Shown here: positions 25,640 to 38,451 of the stretch, piece after piece
How the letters are laid out: each line of letters starts with the position of its first letter
How positions within the stretch are numbered: position 1 is the stretch's first letter
DNA from: Oikopleura dioica
Taxonomy: Eukaryota; Chordata; Appendicularia; Copelata; Oikopleuridae
Assembly: GCA_907165135.1 (NCBI GenBank)
Contig: OU015568.1
Coordinates: forward strand, 14,829,208 to 14,893,207
Length of the DNA stretch: 64,000 nucleotides
Direction: 5' to 3'
Notes under the pieces: model-generated
What the model was told of the DNA's origin: nothing
The model's database searches: none
The model's input: the letters and a program-made list of their open reading frames with translations, nothing else
Translations under genes and position numbers: made by a program

Positions 25640-25903
25640 CTACATTATCGAACAGCAACATTGCTCGTCGTCTGAAAACAAATTTCGTCTCTTCTTAGAT
25701 ATTTTCGATTAAGAATGAACAAGGAGATGAGAGCCTCTCTTACCTTCTTCATCACCGTATCTAGTCGAATTATCACTGATCGTTGAATTTGAAGTCGTGT
25801 ACGATGAAGCTAAATTGAGCAAAAAAAATATATTTTCCGATAATATTTTATTCTTACCTTCCGAAGAACTATCAACCTCCACCAATGCAAAAATTTGGGG
25901 CAT
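25640..25903 (-). CDS. Tiny hypothetical protein, 47 residues, with C-terminal CaaX box
   Basis: Minus-strand exons 25903-25858, 25809-25744 and 25671-25640, both introns phase 1 with GT-AG. The protein starts MPQIFALVEVDSSSE, has a Ser/Thr/Asn middle, an acidic DEEDDE stretch and ends CCCSIM-stop. CSIM fits a CaaX prenylation box, and Met at the last position favours farnesyl transfer; the two preceding cysteines could be palmitoylated. Together these suggest a small membrane-tethered peptide, by inference only. It shares architecture with the gene at 24957-25259. The evidence is the consistent splice phases and composition; no homologue is known to me. Confidence 0.5.
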
Positions 25904-26538
25904 TTATTCTATCGAAAAATCTTTCTCACTCAGAGTAGACTCTACTGTCAGACAGTAAATAGAAGACAACCCCGCTTGTTCTTTGCAACAAAAAAGAACG
26001 AAAGTAATGAATTTTAATCGACAAATAAAGCATTCAAGAAGAGATATAAAATTGACCAAAATTGACTTTTCTTTGCAGTAGATCGAAATTTTTCGCTTTA
26101 TTTACAGAATGAAAATGTACAGAAGTAAAAAAGTCAATATAAAATCATATGAAGATTTTGCTTCAACCAGTCTTCAAAAGCTCGGATCAACTTTTGAGAT
26201 GAATAATATTTCTTGAAAAATATTATTTTAAAAATCTGTTAATATTTGAAAACATACAAGTTCGAAGACGAGTCATTGTTCCAGCAGTCGAATTCATAAA
26301 TCGATTTGAACTTTTTAGGGCTTTTTCGGAATTTTGCGAAAACTTTCTTGTTAAATTATTTTCTGCAAAAACATATCTATATTTTGCACTTGTACTACAA
26401 GTTGTAACGTTGCAATGAAAGAGATCAATGAAGAGAAAAAAAACTCATGTAAAAATATTCAACGGTTTTTTCGCAAAAGTGTTTTGGATAAAGCCGTGGC
26501 TTGAACGCGGCGTATTATTGGCAATAAGCATATTCAGA
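25904..26538. other. Intergenic, A/T-rich
   Basis: No coding exon or RNA gene could be recognised. A plus-strand open frame at 26428-26640 overlaps the possible last exon of the SETD3-like gene on the other strand and has no features. Confidence 0.4.
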
Positions 26539-26782
26539 CTATCGGAGACCGCGCCCAATCTTTCTCCGAATTATTTGAGCAAACACGAATGTGAGGATGA
26601 TTTTTCCAAAAATAAAGAAAAACGTAACGTTTGCTTTTAATTTAATTCGCCTCCTAGAAGAATATTTTCCAGTCGATTGAGTCAGAGCGGTTGAAGAAGA
26701 AACGCTTCCATAGGAATTTGGGGATAAAGAAGGAACTCTGTAGGATCGATCGTAGCGGCCATAAGATGAATAAGAAGACCCT
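26539..26782 (-). CDS. Possible extra C-terminal exon of the SETD3-like gene
   Basis: After an AG acceptor the minus strand reads SSYSSYGRYDRSYRVPSLSP and stays open to TAG at 26541-26539. The Ser/Tyr/Arg composition continues that of the 27.3-kb tail exon. The matching donor would lie in the G-rich block near 27250. The hydrophobic end of this frame is less convincing as protein, so the true end may be earlier. Confidence 0.35.
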
Positions 26783-27223
26783 TAAAACAGGTCTTAAGGG
26801 GGTGAATTAGATTTTTCGAAAAACCGTGATTTTCGGGAGGCACTTTAAATAAGGAAAACCTGTTTTTACTTATGATTACGCAATTTCCTTAACAATGTTG
26901 CTAGATAAAGGGTTAAAATATCTTAAAATGAGATTTAAAAAATTCGGCTAGTCACGTGACTGGAGAAATTTGAGGACGCGAATTTGCGAAAATTGCGATT
27001 TTCGAAGAGGTGGGTTGACGTTTCGCTCTCAAGCGCCAAAATGTGTTGACGAAAAAAATATTTAAGAAAAATGTTGTTAGATCTAAGTTTGTTCTATCCT
27101 CAGCCGAAGAGAGAATTTGAAAATCTAAGCTCTCCTGGCTTTGAGCGCCGGTCTAGAATCGGCTATTTTCGAAAAACCTAGTTCTACCGCCTTAAAGGTA
27201 AAAGGGGTTCAAAAGCCGGTCAG

Positions 27224-27238
27224 CCCTAACCCTAACCT
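27224..27238. repeat. Telomere-like CCCTAA tract
   Basis: CCCTAACCCTAACC followed directly by a G/C-rich block at the edge of the last long exon of the SETD3-like gene. Confidence 0.6.
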
Positions 27239-29611
27239 AGGGGGCCCGGGACCCCCCCAGCGGGAACCCCTCTTTTTTGAAGATTTTTCGCTTTATTTCA
27301 TCGAAAGTCAAACCTGCTGTCGATGATGAAGATGATGAAGAATAAGAGTTGACAACTGTTTGAACTCGAGTTTTCCGCTCAATGGAATCAGACCTTCTGA
27401 AGTATGGAGATCTTTCTCGGCCAAGACCAGAAGAACTAATCGTATTCGACCGGGTGATCGAAGAAGCTGTCCCTGGTGAAATCTGTTGTCTTCCACTTCT
27501 TGGTCGATCAGCGGCGTAAATGGAAGAAGCAGAAAGAAGGGAGCTTTTTGATGTATCCGTTCGGAAAGAATAGCCTGAATCGATCGACATATCCGAGATA
27601 TCGCTTTCTCTTCTTCCGTCTTTTCTGAAAGATCTTCTTGTCGAACTTGCTCTCGGAATTGATGAAGTTTTCGCACTCTGGTTTTTCTCAATAACTTTTT
27701 CAAACCCAGCTGATCTTTCCGCAACGGTAACGATTTTCGACTCCTCCGCTGGTTTTGATTTCTTCGCCAATTTTTCTCGAAGACGGGAGAGAATATTTTG
27801 ATTTCCGGAATTTCCAACTTCTTTTGGCTTTTTCTGCGAGCCCAGATTTGTAATTGTTGAAAGAACTTGAGGCCTAGCAGCTTTTTCTCCATTCTTCAGA
27901 ATTTGAAGTTGATTATTGTAGGTTTCAAAGAGTTCGTTAGCCAGAGCGATTTCGCTTTTCTTGAGTGACTTGACCAGATGGTATTTTATTGGATATCGTT
28001 CTCGACAAAGACGGAAGTCTAGTTCTGCAATTTCGTTCTTTAAAAAAGGTCATCAATAAGCAAAAAAAACCACCATCAATTTTAGTAGTAGAAATTGACG
28101 CCTTTTGCCTTGAGCTTTTCTTTAATCGATTCTGTCAGATGAACATAAAAATGCTTCAACGCAATTTTCGTTTTTTGGTTGACACCCATTCTTTCTTTAA
28201 TTTGCAAAATCGTGGATTCTTTCGTTGTTCCCGGGAGAAGAAATGCTAAGGCTGCTTGATGAAGGTCTGTTGTTAACTCATCGCCAGTTTTTTGCAAGAA
28301 AAAGGAGTCGAGGTGGAGATCTTGGACGATTTCTTTTCGTTCCCTGATCGAGACATGCAGATCATCGTAAGAGCAATAAGCGCCAGAAGCTTTGATGCCT
28401 GTATCTTGAACCAGCCGAGGCGAAATATCCAGCCGTGCTGATTTATTTTCTCCTGCTGATAAAACAAAACCGTATTTCAGGAAAAGCTGACGATCCGAAA
28501 AGTCGCCATAAGACAACTTTAATTCTTCTCCTTTGGTGATATTTTTCTTGGCTTCAAGAGAAAGAAGATATTTTTCAGAGAAGTGGATCTTTTTGGTTTT
28601 ATCCCAGACATGTTTTCTTCGAATATTTAGGAAGACGTTCGGAGTGGAAGAGTGATTGATTAGGTCAAAGATCGGGAGGAAGCCGAATGACCTCAAGTCG
28701 GTAGGGTCGCTTCTTTCAAGCCACTTTGGCAAGCTTGCACTTTGAGATGAACTTTCAGGAAATTCAGGCAACTCGTAAAGACGACTTGACCAGACAGAGT
28801 AGGCCCACGCTTTTTGAATGAGGTGATAAAGAGACGGAAATAACTCTACCTAAATTATCATTGTTCCCCTCATTGACCTAATGTATCCCTTGAGAATTTG
28901 ACGTCATCAATGACAGAACAGTAATGCTCGAAGCGAGAGACGAGCGCGTCAAACTGAGCAGCTTCTTCTTTCATTGCTTTCTGAAGAGACTCGTCGCAAA
29001 CACATCTGAATTCAAGCTGTCACTGCGGTCACAACTGCACGGTGTGGAAATTGATTGAAAATTACAACGTGCAAAACTCTTAAAGACTTTTCTTGAGAAG
29101 ATCTTTGAGAAATGTTTGTATTGTCTCCTTACTTTCGAATGTCGATAGGCCAGTTGAATGGTAGATGATTGCTTTCCCGAGGAAAAGAGCCGATCCAACC
29201 AGCTACTCGTGATGCATTTTTCTGTGCTGCTTCAGCGATCAAGAAGTGGATAAATATGTCTTGATGGGGAATTGAAACTTTTTGAGGGAATCTGCTGACG
29301 GTGTAGGTATCGAAGAACTCATAGGTACTGCAACATTCGTCGAGAATGAATGGAAGATCGATGATGAGCCCAGTGGGAACTGAATTACTACAGTAAGGAG
29401 GCAACAGTTCTGATTCAATCGCCTGGTGAACTACTCTACTTTCGAAGGTTGAGTTGTTAACGAGCTCCAATTATTTATCGTGTCCTTGTTGATAAGTACA
29501 AATGACGATGCGTTTGGCAAAAGTTCAGCATTACAGTACCTTGCAAGAGTGGTTCGCCTTTTCGAACTGATTTTGGGGAATAAAGGCCTCTTCCAGTGAT
29601 GTGATTGACAT
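27237..29611 (-). CDS. SETD3-like SET-domain protein methyltransferase with long Ser-rich tail
   Basis: Starts at ATG 29611 (MSITSLEEAF). Later exons carry the SET core: FLPIFDLINHSSTPNVFLN (near 28690) and the cofactor/active-site strand ITKGEELKLSYGDFSDRQLF (near 28530), where DLINHS and SYG are the expected SAM and catalytic motifs. A Rubisco-LSMT-type substrate domain follows; a GT donor after 28096 joins in phase 0 to the acceptor at 28038, continuing with KYHLVKSLKKSE, as in SETD3, which methylates actin His73 (family knowledge). A tail of about 200 residues rich in Ser and Arg follows to a stop at 27237. Exon borders in 28860-29130 are not resolved; one intron there would be only 28-29 n. 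A further Ser/Tyr-rich exon at 26782-26539 may be an alternative end. Confidence 0.7.
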
Positions 29612-30197
29612 CTTGGTTGAAAGTTATTTCTGATTTTAGACGATTTTTCTTTTTTGAGGATAAAATTCATCAATTGTTTCTTCTATCATTCTCCGGTTTT
29701 AATAAAAAAATTGAGAGAAAAAGTCGATTTTACCCATTTTCCTTCGACCAAATTTTCAGTTCTTCCATTTCTTTATTTTTTTTTAGTAAATGACTCTTTA
29801 TTTATATTTTTGTTGCTCTAAATAATTCTGTAAAATTGGGAAAACATGCGGGAGTGGATACCACTTGAGGTCGCGTGGCCGTGAGAGCCTGTCCAACGTG
29901 ATAAGTTGATGGTGATAAGCGAATGATAATAACGTGTCACCTGGTTAAGGGTACTTCCGATTCTTTCTGAGTCAAAATTTGTTTTCGAATTATCATAATG
30001 AAATGTTCTGCTTAGATTGATCATTTTATTTTGTTGGAAATTTCAACTTGAAATCAAGGAAGAATAAAAACGACACTGAAAGAAACAATTTCTTTAATGA
30101 TTCGAAAAAATGAACTTTAAAGGATCATAATTATCGATGGTGATCTGGTGATCCAAACATTTTCGATCAACAAAGTCGTGTGATTATGGTCAGGGCA

Positions 30198-30226
30198 GGG
30201 GTGGATATTTTGATGTCAAATCACTT
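30198..30226. repeat. Solitary end of the MITE family seen at 31416
   Basis: CAGGGGTGGATATTTTGA plus further matching bases equals the terminal repeat of the element inserted in SLC43. No opposite end was found nearby, so this is a truncated copy. Confidence 0.5.
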
Positions 30227-30686
30227 TTTCGACCACTCTTTATTTGAAATTTAAAGAGATAATCTCTATTTCACTTTCTACTATCATGAAGAGGGCTCGC
30301 CTTGGGAGCGTAATACGCTTCCACCCTCTTATCCGACTCAGTTATACTTTGCATATACAGTGATTTTCCGAAATACGTAATAAGAGGACTTTTCGTCAGC
30401 CCCTGTCATCCAAAAAAGCCTCTTATTTTGGAAGACCACTGTCCATACTTACCCTCTACTTTGGGTTCATTACTTCTGAATTATTAGTTACTAACAGGTT
30501 TCGGAATTTCCGGAAATTCAAAAAAGGAACTAAAGAAAGGATTAACTTCTCAATACACGTTGTCGGTAAAACTGACCACGGTGACTTATGCCCTCAATAA
30601 CTTCGAAGTTGGTAATCCGTTTGACCTAGTTTTTGCAAATTTCAACATGAACATTATGTTCAAGCGCATGACCCGCCCCGGGCGCA

Positions 30687-30874
30687 GGGTAGGCTTCACT
30701 TGGACAAGAACTTCATTTAGACAGAGCTTCACTTTGACTTCACTTTTTTACGAATTTGAAAAACGAGTATATATGAATAACCTTGTTAATAGTAAAAAAT
30801 TATGGCGAAATTAAATTAATTTCGTTTAATTTCGCTCAGTCTAAATAAAGCTTTTCTCCAAGTGAAGCCTACCC
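30687..30874. repeat. Short inverted-repeat element
   Basis: GGGTAGGCTTCACTTGGA at the left faces TCCAAGTGAAGCCTACCC at the right; the inner sequences also pair partly. No target duplication is evident. It is MITE-like. Confidence 0.55.
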
Positions 30875-30958
30875 GAGAAAGGGTCAAAGAAAGAAAGGGA
30901 TGAAACGCAAAGAGATCTTTTAGATACTAAAACATGCCTTTTTCAGTTGAAATTGAAA

Positions 30959-33408
<2,450 letters not shown>

Positions 33409-33483
33409 TATTAGTTTTTAATATTAAATATTTTATATAATTAATTTTATTAAAATATAATTATTTATTAATAAGATTTATTA

Positions 33484-33711
33484 TTGGATAAGACAATTCT
33501 CTTTTGCCTATCAGTATATTTTTTTGCTTTGCAGTGTTACCATGACAAAATCCAAGATTCCAGTTGCCATACTTTCGATAACGAATTGTCTTCAGAAATT
33601 GTAAAATGCAAAGAATACTCTGAGGCTCAGAGTCTGAGCATACTTCACGTCAGTTATCCATGCTTAGAGAACTTACAAATCGAGAATTTCGAGACATTGA
33701 AGCTAAATTAA
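33484..33711 (+). CDS. Small hypothetical protein or exon
   Basis: The frame reads a hydrophobic stretch (ILFCLSVYFFALQ), then YHDKIQDSSCHTFDN and further residues with four cysteines, ending LKLN-stop. It begins with TTG rather than ATG, and a good AG acceptor (TTTTTGCTTTGCAG) falls at 33521-33535, so the coding part may start there as a terminal exon. No family is recognised. Confidence 0.3.
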   Translation: MDKTILFCLSVYFFALQCYHDKIQDSSCHTFDNELSSEIVKCKEYSEAQSLSILHVSYPCLENLQIENFETLKLN

Positions 33712-33989
33712 AACGCTTATCATCAAAGCGCTTTCCTTCTTTCTATCCCTGAGCATTTTCTTATTTTTATGAGTAATAATAGTATTTTATTATACTGTAC
33801 TTGCAAATGCATCAATCGTAATAAAAATCAATTGATTTTTATTAAATGACTCTAAATTATTCGACGCTAATCTATTCTAGCTATACTTTCTCTTCAAATT
33901 CCTGAATCAAATAAAATCTCACAAACAAAAGTACAATGCTTGATCTTGAAAGTCTTTGAAAAAATTAATTTTTATTTCAAGAAATTGAT

Positions 33990-34947
33990 TTAAAGGCCGG
34001 CCTGGTCCCGAGTCCACTGGTTGAACTCTGGGTACCAGAGGTTGGACCAACCCTGTGGGTAGCCGTTGGAGTTGCAGTAAACGTGTGCCCAGGAAGTGGC
34101 ACCGACGAGCTGGTATTCGCCGTTGACCTTGTAGACGAGGGGTCCGCCGGAGTCACCGGAGCAGATGGAGGCACCGCCGACATCAGCGCACTGGACGGAG
34201 TTGTCGATGGTCTGTCCCTGCCAGAAAGCCTTGCATCTAAGAAATTATGATGAGACAGAGAACAATCACAATAATGGGTTTGTTGAAGACCTTAATACTT
34301 ACCGCTGGACGGAGACGTATTCAGTATCAAGCCATCGGAGGTATCGGGAAGTCTGGCGGTCTGGGAGGACACCGTTGGACTGGTACTGGTAGTAACCGAA
34401 TCCAGAGGTCATGAGTGGCTAGAAAGGATAGCTTTTCGGCTTCAAGAGTCTTTGCTTACGGTTCGGTCAGGAAGTCGCTCAGCGGAGGGAGCAATGAGCT
34501 GGATTGGCTGAGCGAAGTCGTTGAAGGTGATTGGGCTGGAAAGTCGAATGACACCGAAATCGTTGATGATGAGGGAGCCGTTGTATCGGGGGTGAGCGAT
34601 GAACTGGGCGGTGGTGATTCGCTGACCGGATCGGTTGTCAACGTCACCGACCTGGACGGTGAAGTTGGTGTTCTGCTTGCAGTGAGCAGCAGTGTTGACG
34701 AAGGTGGAGCTCAAGATGGAGCCACCGCAGAAGTGACCAGAGGTCTGGAGGGACGCCTGCCATGGGATCTGGCCGTTGACAGCCAACTCGCAACCAATGC
34801 AGAAGGGAGAGGTGGTATCGACGGTCTTGATACCGGGGTGGGCGGCTGAAAAGTAAAATAATTATCTCAGACTTTTTTCGACTCAAAAGAGTCTTCTTCG
34901 TGTAACTTACCGGAGGCCAAAGCAACGACAGCAGATTTGAGCATCAT
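33990..34947 (-). CDS. Secreted S1-family serine protease, chymotrypsin-like
   Basis: Minus-strand exons 34947-34911 (signal peptide MMLKSAVVALAS), 34845-34460, 34418-34303 and 34236-33990, GT-AG and in frame, about 260 residues. Catalytic His lies in NTAAHC, Asp in INDFGVIRL and Ser in CSGDSGGP. The residue six before the catalytic Ser is Ser rather than Asp, which points to chymotrypsin- rather than trypsin-like specificity. The usual IVGG activation site is not seen; the corresponding stretch reads FCIGCELAVNGQIPWQ, so zymogen activation may differ or the enzyme may be atypical. Codon use is strongly C-biased at third positions, unlike neighbours, suggesting high expression, for example as a digestive enzyme. 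Confidence 0.85.
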
Positions 34948-35254
34948 CTTGAAATTAGATCTCAATGATGAGCTGCGTCAATTCAGAGCGCTGAATTTAT
35001 ATCCGCGCCAGATGGACCCTTCCCATAACACGGTCTACCGGCAATTTGCAATTTCTTGAGCCATTTTTTTACAGGCCACGTGGCGGAGCTCCCATGCGAA
35101 TACAATAGATTAACGTTAATTTATAATGAAAATACTGGTATTTTATTTCAACAGTGGAATATTTTTTCTCACACTGAAAGTTCCTCTGCTTTTGCGTAGA
35201 GCTTTACCAATGAACTAAAATTGAAAATAAGCATGATTTTTTTGTTATGACGAT

Positions 35255-37060
35255 TTACTTGTAATATTCGGCCTTTGAATTGATTGGCGACGCCAGTTTT
35301 TCCAGTTCTCCAATCTTTGCAGTTGCTTCTTCGTAGCTTTGCGGTGGATTTCGAGTTGAATGATAAGCTCTGTATGCAGCACCGACAGCAGCGGAGTGCT
35401 CTGTTTCGGGTTGATGGAAGATGTCCGCCTGAAAATTAGAACGGGATGCTGAGAAAAGCGATCTTACCTGGAAAATATCAGAGATAATTTGAACAAGTTC
35501 TCGATTTTTGCTCGCACCGCCAGTGACAATGAGTCTCTTAGTTGACTTGAATCCAAACTTCTCCACGTGACATCTTTTCGCTAGAATTTGTCCCGTAACG
35601 AAAGAGACGATATCTTCACGCATCGTTAATTCCCCGTCAAAGGTCTTCAAAACTCCAGCAGCATCAATCTCATACAGCCATTTTCCTTGCTTGTTTGACG
35701 GCGTTATTTCCGGCAGAGGGAAATTGAGTTGAATAATTTTTCGATCTTGAGAATTTTCTTCCAATAATATTTTTCCGAATTCTTCCCAAGAAAGATTGTA
35801 CTTGTTCTTGATTTCTTCTCGAGCTAGTGATCCATTTTTGTAACAAAGAAGACCCATGAATTTCTTCTTCTCAAGGGGGTTGATAAAGATATGCCCTAAA
35901 CAGAGTTTCATAGTTAATTCCATTAGTTGTTCACAGACCTTCTGGCTGGGGGACAGCAGAATCAAGTGAGAGCATAACTGTATCAGAAGTCCCAAGAGAA
36001 AGACACAAATCGCCAGGAGTGAGTCTCAGTCCTGCCAAGCTCGAAGGATTGTCTCCAGTTGCAGCGACGATTTGGCAGTTTTCCGGAATTCCATATCTTT
36101 TCGTCCAGTAAGAATGAATCTTTCCACAGATAGTATCCGACGGAACTGGTCTTGCAAGTTTTTCGCAAACGCTGTCAAAGGACATTGAAATAGCATTTAC
36201 GCCGCACCAGTAGCTTTTTGCATCGGTTTTGTTGATATTTCCGCTGTTTATTCGCAAGAAATTCATTCCAGAGCCATCAGAAAAATCGATCTGAAAGCAG
36301 ATTCTCTCATAAAACCATGAATAAAAGCACTTACAGGTGCATAATCGCCAAGAAAAAGGGAGACTGCGAAGGATGAGATGAGCGAGATTCTTTCCGTATT
36401 TTTGTAATCGTCTGGATTTTCTTCCGCAAACTTGCTGATCTGGTGAATCGTGAATCTTTCATACGCACTGGAGCCGGTGGCAGCGGCAAGCTGCATCTTT
36501 CCGCCGTACGCTGACTCCATTTTCTTGCAATATTCGCTGGTTGAAGAATCCATCCAGATTGGAGACAGGGGTTTTTGAAGGAGCCTTGGAGATTTTCCTT
36601 CAAAGTTTTGTCTGATGAAAGATTTCTCAAAGAATGAGCATTTCGCCAGTAAACGGATCCATGTTGTTGACCGGATGCAGAGATTGCTACAACGCGGGAT
36701 AGCAAATTTTTGTCAAGCTTAGAGAAAAGAACATCGAAGGCTTCAACGAACATCATTGTTGGAGCTCCTACTTCTTTGCCTTTCTTTGGTTCAATACTAT
36801 ACTTTATGTGATGAAGAAAGAATCTGTCGCGGTAACCGATCTTTTTGAATATATCCATCAGTTGATCCATAATTTAAGTCATCAAATCGCACAGTCTGGC
36901 AATCCTGAACTTTTAGCGAGCAGTCCACAAATATTGCTGTCCGTTAATTAAAGAAGACAAGCGATCATTATGAAAATAATAAATTATATCAAAATTTTTT
37001 AATTTTTCCTTTCAGCTGCTGCGTTGACAAATCAAGCCCCAAGTAAAGCTCTTCGCTCAT
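35255..37060 (-). CDS. XYLB: Xylulokinase (D-xylulose kinase), FGGY family
   Basis: First exon 37060-37009 encodes MSEELYLGLDLSTQQLK, with the N-terminal nucleotide-binding motif GLDLSTQQ; the next exon starts at 36909. Further signatures are SGQQHGSVYW, WMDSST, TGSSAYERFT, DGSGMN, TGDNPSSLAGLRL, SLGTSDTVM and GGASKNRE, in the order seen in XYLB. The enzyme phosphorylates D-xylulose to xylulose-5-phosphate in the cytosol. Exons at 36266, 35900 and 35430 join at GT-AG. The first intron reads GA...AG (37008-36910). Two frame changes, near an A run at about 36855 and another near 36585, are one-base differences in homopolymers and could be sequence errors. Confidence 0.85.
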
Positions 37061-37274
37061 TTTCTCCAGATTTTAATGATCTTTTTTCTCTCTGTTACGC
37101 CCAAAAGCTAATGTTTACTTTTTTGTTGCTGATCTGACTGGGAGAAATTCGGAGACTGATTTTAAGACAAGGCGTGGGCTTTTATCTTGCAAAACATGGA
37201 AATTTTCTTGCTCAAGAACATCTAGAATTACTTTCGATAAGAGACAAGGGGCTTTGATCTTGTTGTATTGAAAA

Positions 37275-37830
37275 TTATCGTTTTAGGAAGAAAAAGATGA
37301 GGATAAGAAAAAGGGCAGAAAAACCGCTGGTTTCCGCGGCACTCGTAGTCGTGGTTTTCGGACGTTTTGTAGTAGGCATTGGCTTTGATGGAAATCCACA
37401 GAGAGACCAGTCGCATCCCTGCTTCTCACCGACTCCAATCATCAAATCGCGAAGGAATTTCTTGTGCTCGTCGTCGATGAATCCACATTGCGCTAGAAAG
37501 AATGTTAAACAGGGTTTCGAATAGGGCACAAGTACGTATGTATCTCGCAGTCTCTCTGTAAATATAGTCGCATTCAAGTTCTTCATCCTGCAAAAGGTAA
37601 AAGAGATTGTCGATCAGTAAGGTTCCCATTTTCGCTTTCAAAAAGAGCTAGCTTTCTTGGGTTGTATTTCGGCACGAGTCGCTTGGCATTTGAAAATAAT
37701 CCTTTTGACTTCAAGTCACAATGCGAGCCATACCAGTGCGATGAAGATATTCCGTTGTAAAAATACTTTACAAGATTTACGAAGGTGCAAAGATAACAAA
37801 TAAAAATGATTAATACTACTAGTAAACAGA
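37275..37830 (-). CDS. Small extracellular protein with likely GPI-anchor signal
   Basis: On the minus strand a hydrophobic leader (LLVVLIIFICYLCTF) is followed by SHWYGSHCDLKSKG, then DEELECDYIYRETARYI, QCGFIDDEHKKFLRDLM, GCDWSLCGFP, a Thr/Pro-rich stalk and a C-terminal hydrophobic run (SGFSALFLILIFFFLKR), the pattern of a GPI-anchored protein. A frame change occurs near 37500: two readings meet there, separated by what would be only an 18-n intron, so a one-base error is more likely. The AG before 37590 supports an intron after SENG. No start codon is visible. It follows the lectin gene on the same strand by few bases. The family is not recognised. Confidence 0.45.
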
Positions 37831-37855
37831 ATTTATTGGTGACAAATAAACTTTT

Positions 37856-38385
37856 TCAGGTTGATGGAATTCTGCAAGAAAATGCCCTTTTGTAATAAGA
37901 CCAGCATGGCAAATCATTCATAAACGATGAGCCAGTTGAATCGTCCCAATAGACCTCTGTACAATCTTCTCCGCCACTTGGTGATCCAGAACCCCAATTA
38001 AGAAAGAAATCTGAAGAGCCATCAGGTGCGACCCATTCCGAGCCACTCAACGTATAACCTAAGAATTCTTTCTGCTCCCCACTGTCTGTTGTTCGTCGAT
38101 TTTTTCGAAGCAAATGATGATAATTAAATTCTGCTTCGTTCTTCCAGAACATGACGTGTCCTCCACGATTTCCGCATTCCGTGACTGCTTCAGCCTTCGT
38201 ATACTCGCCATCAAAAAACTGAATATCAGGATAATCTACTTTCTTCAGACGCGATGAGCAGGAAACTAGAAATGCTGTCACAATGTCGATGCGTGTAGAA
38301 AATCGTTTGAATTTGAACTCGGACGAAGATGTAATTGTTCCTCCCAATTTCTTTCCGACTTCAGATAAAGCTCCATTGGTAAGAA
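37856..38385 (-). CDS. C-type lectin domain protein
   Basis: Minus strand, open to RIPST-stop at 37856. The C-type lectin fold is supported by FFDGEYTKAEAVTECGNRGG, then GYTLSGSEWVAPDGS, WGSGSPSGGEDCTEVYW and the closing Cys residues in NDLPCWSY and AFSCRIP. The usual EPN or QPD sugar-binding motif is replaced by SPS, so classic calcium-dependent mannose or galactose binding is doubtful. The 5' end is uncertain: the frame stays open upstream of 38347 (GALSEVGKKLGG) to about 38385, without a clear signal peptide or ATG. Confidence 0.65.
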
Positions 38386-38425
38386 CCTCAACTTAGCTAA
38401 GTTCAACATAATCAAGTAGTTATGC

Positions 38426-38451
38426 TAGGGTTAGGGTTAGGGTTAGGGTTA
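38426..38451. repeat. Telomere-like TTAGGG tract
   Basis: About four perfect TTAGGG units, directly adjoining the left arm of the large foldback at 38452. Confidence 0.85.

Larger units (their letters stand above)
29612..30958. other. Intergenic between divergent SETD3-like and SLC43 genes
   Basis: Divergent promoter region with repeat copies: a partial copy of the CAGGGGTGGATATTTTGA end at about 30198, and an inverted-repeat element at 30687-30874. The plus-strand open frame at 30560-30814 overlaps that element and is not considered a gene. Confidence 0.45.

Noticed and set aside
34415-34849. 144-codon plus-strand open frame opposite the protease
   Set aside because: Antisense of a C-biased coding exon; the minus strand carries the catalytic triad.
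38426-38451. Chromosome end at the TTAGGG tract
   Set aside because: Genes continue on both sides and the tract has only about four units, so it is interstitial.
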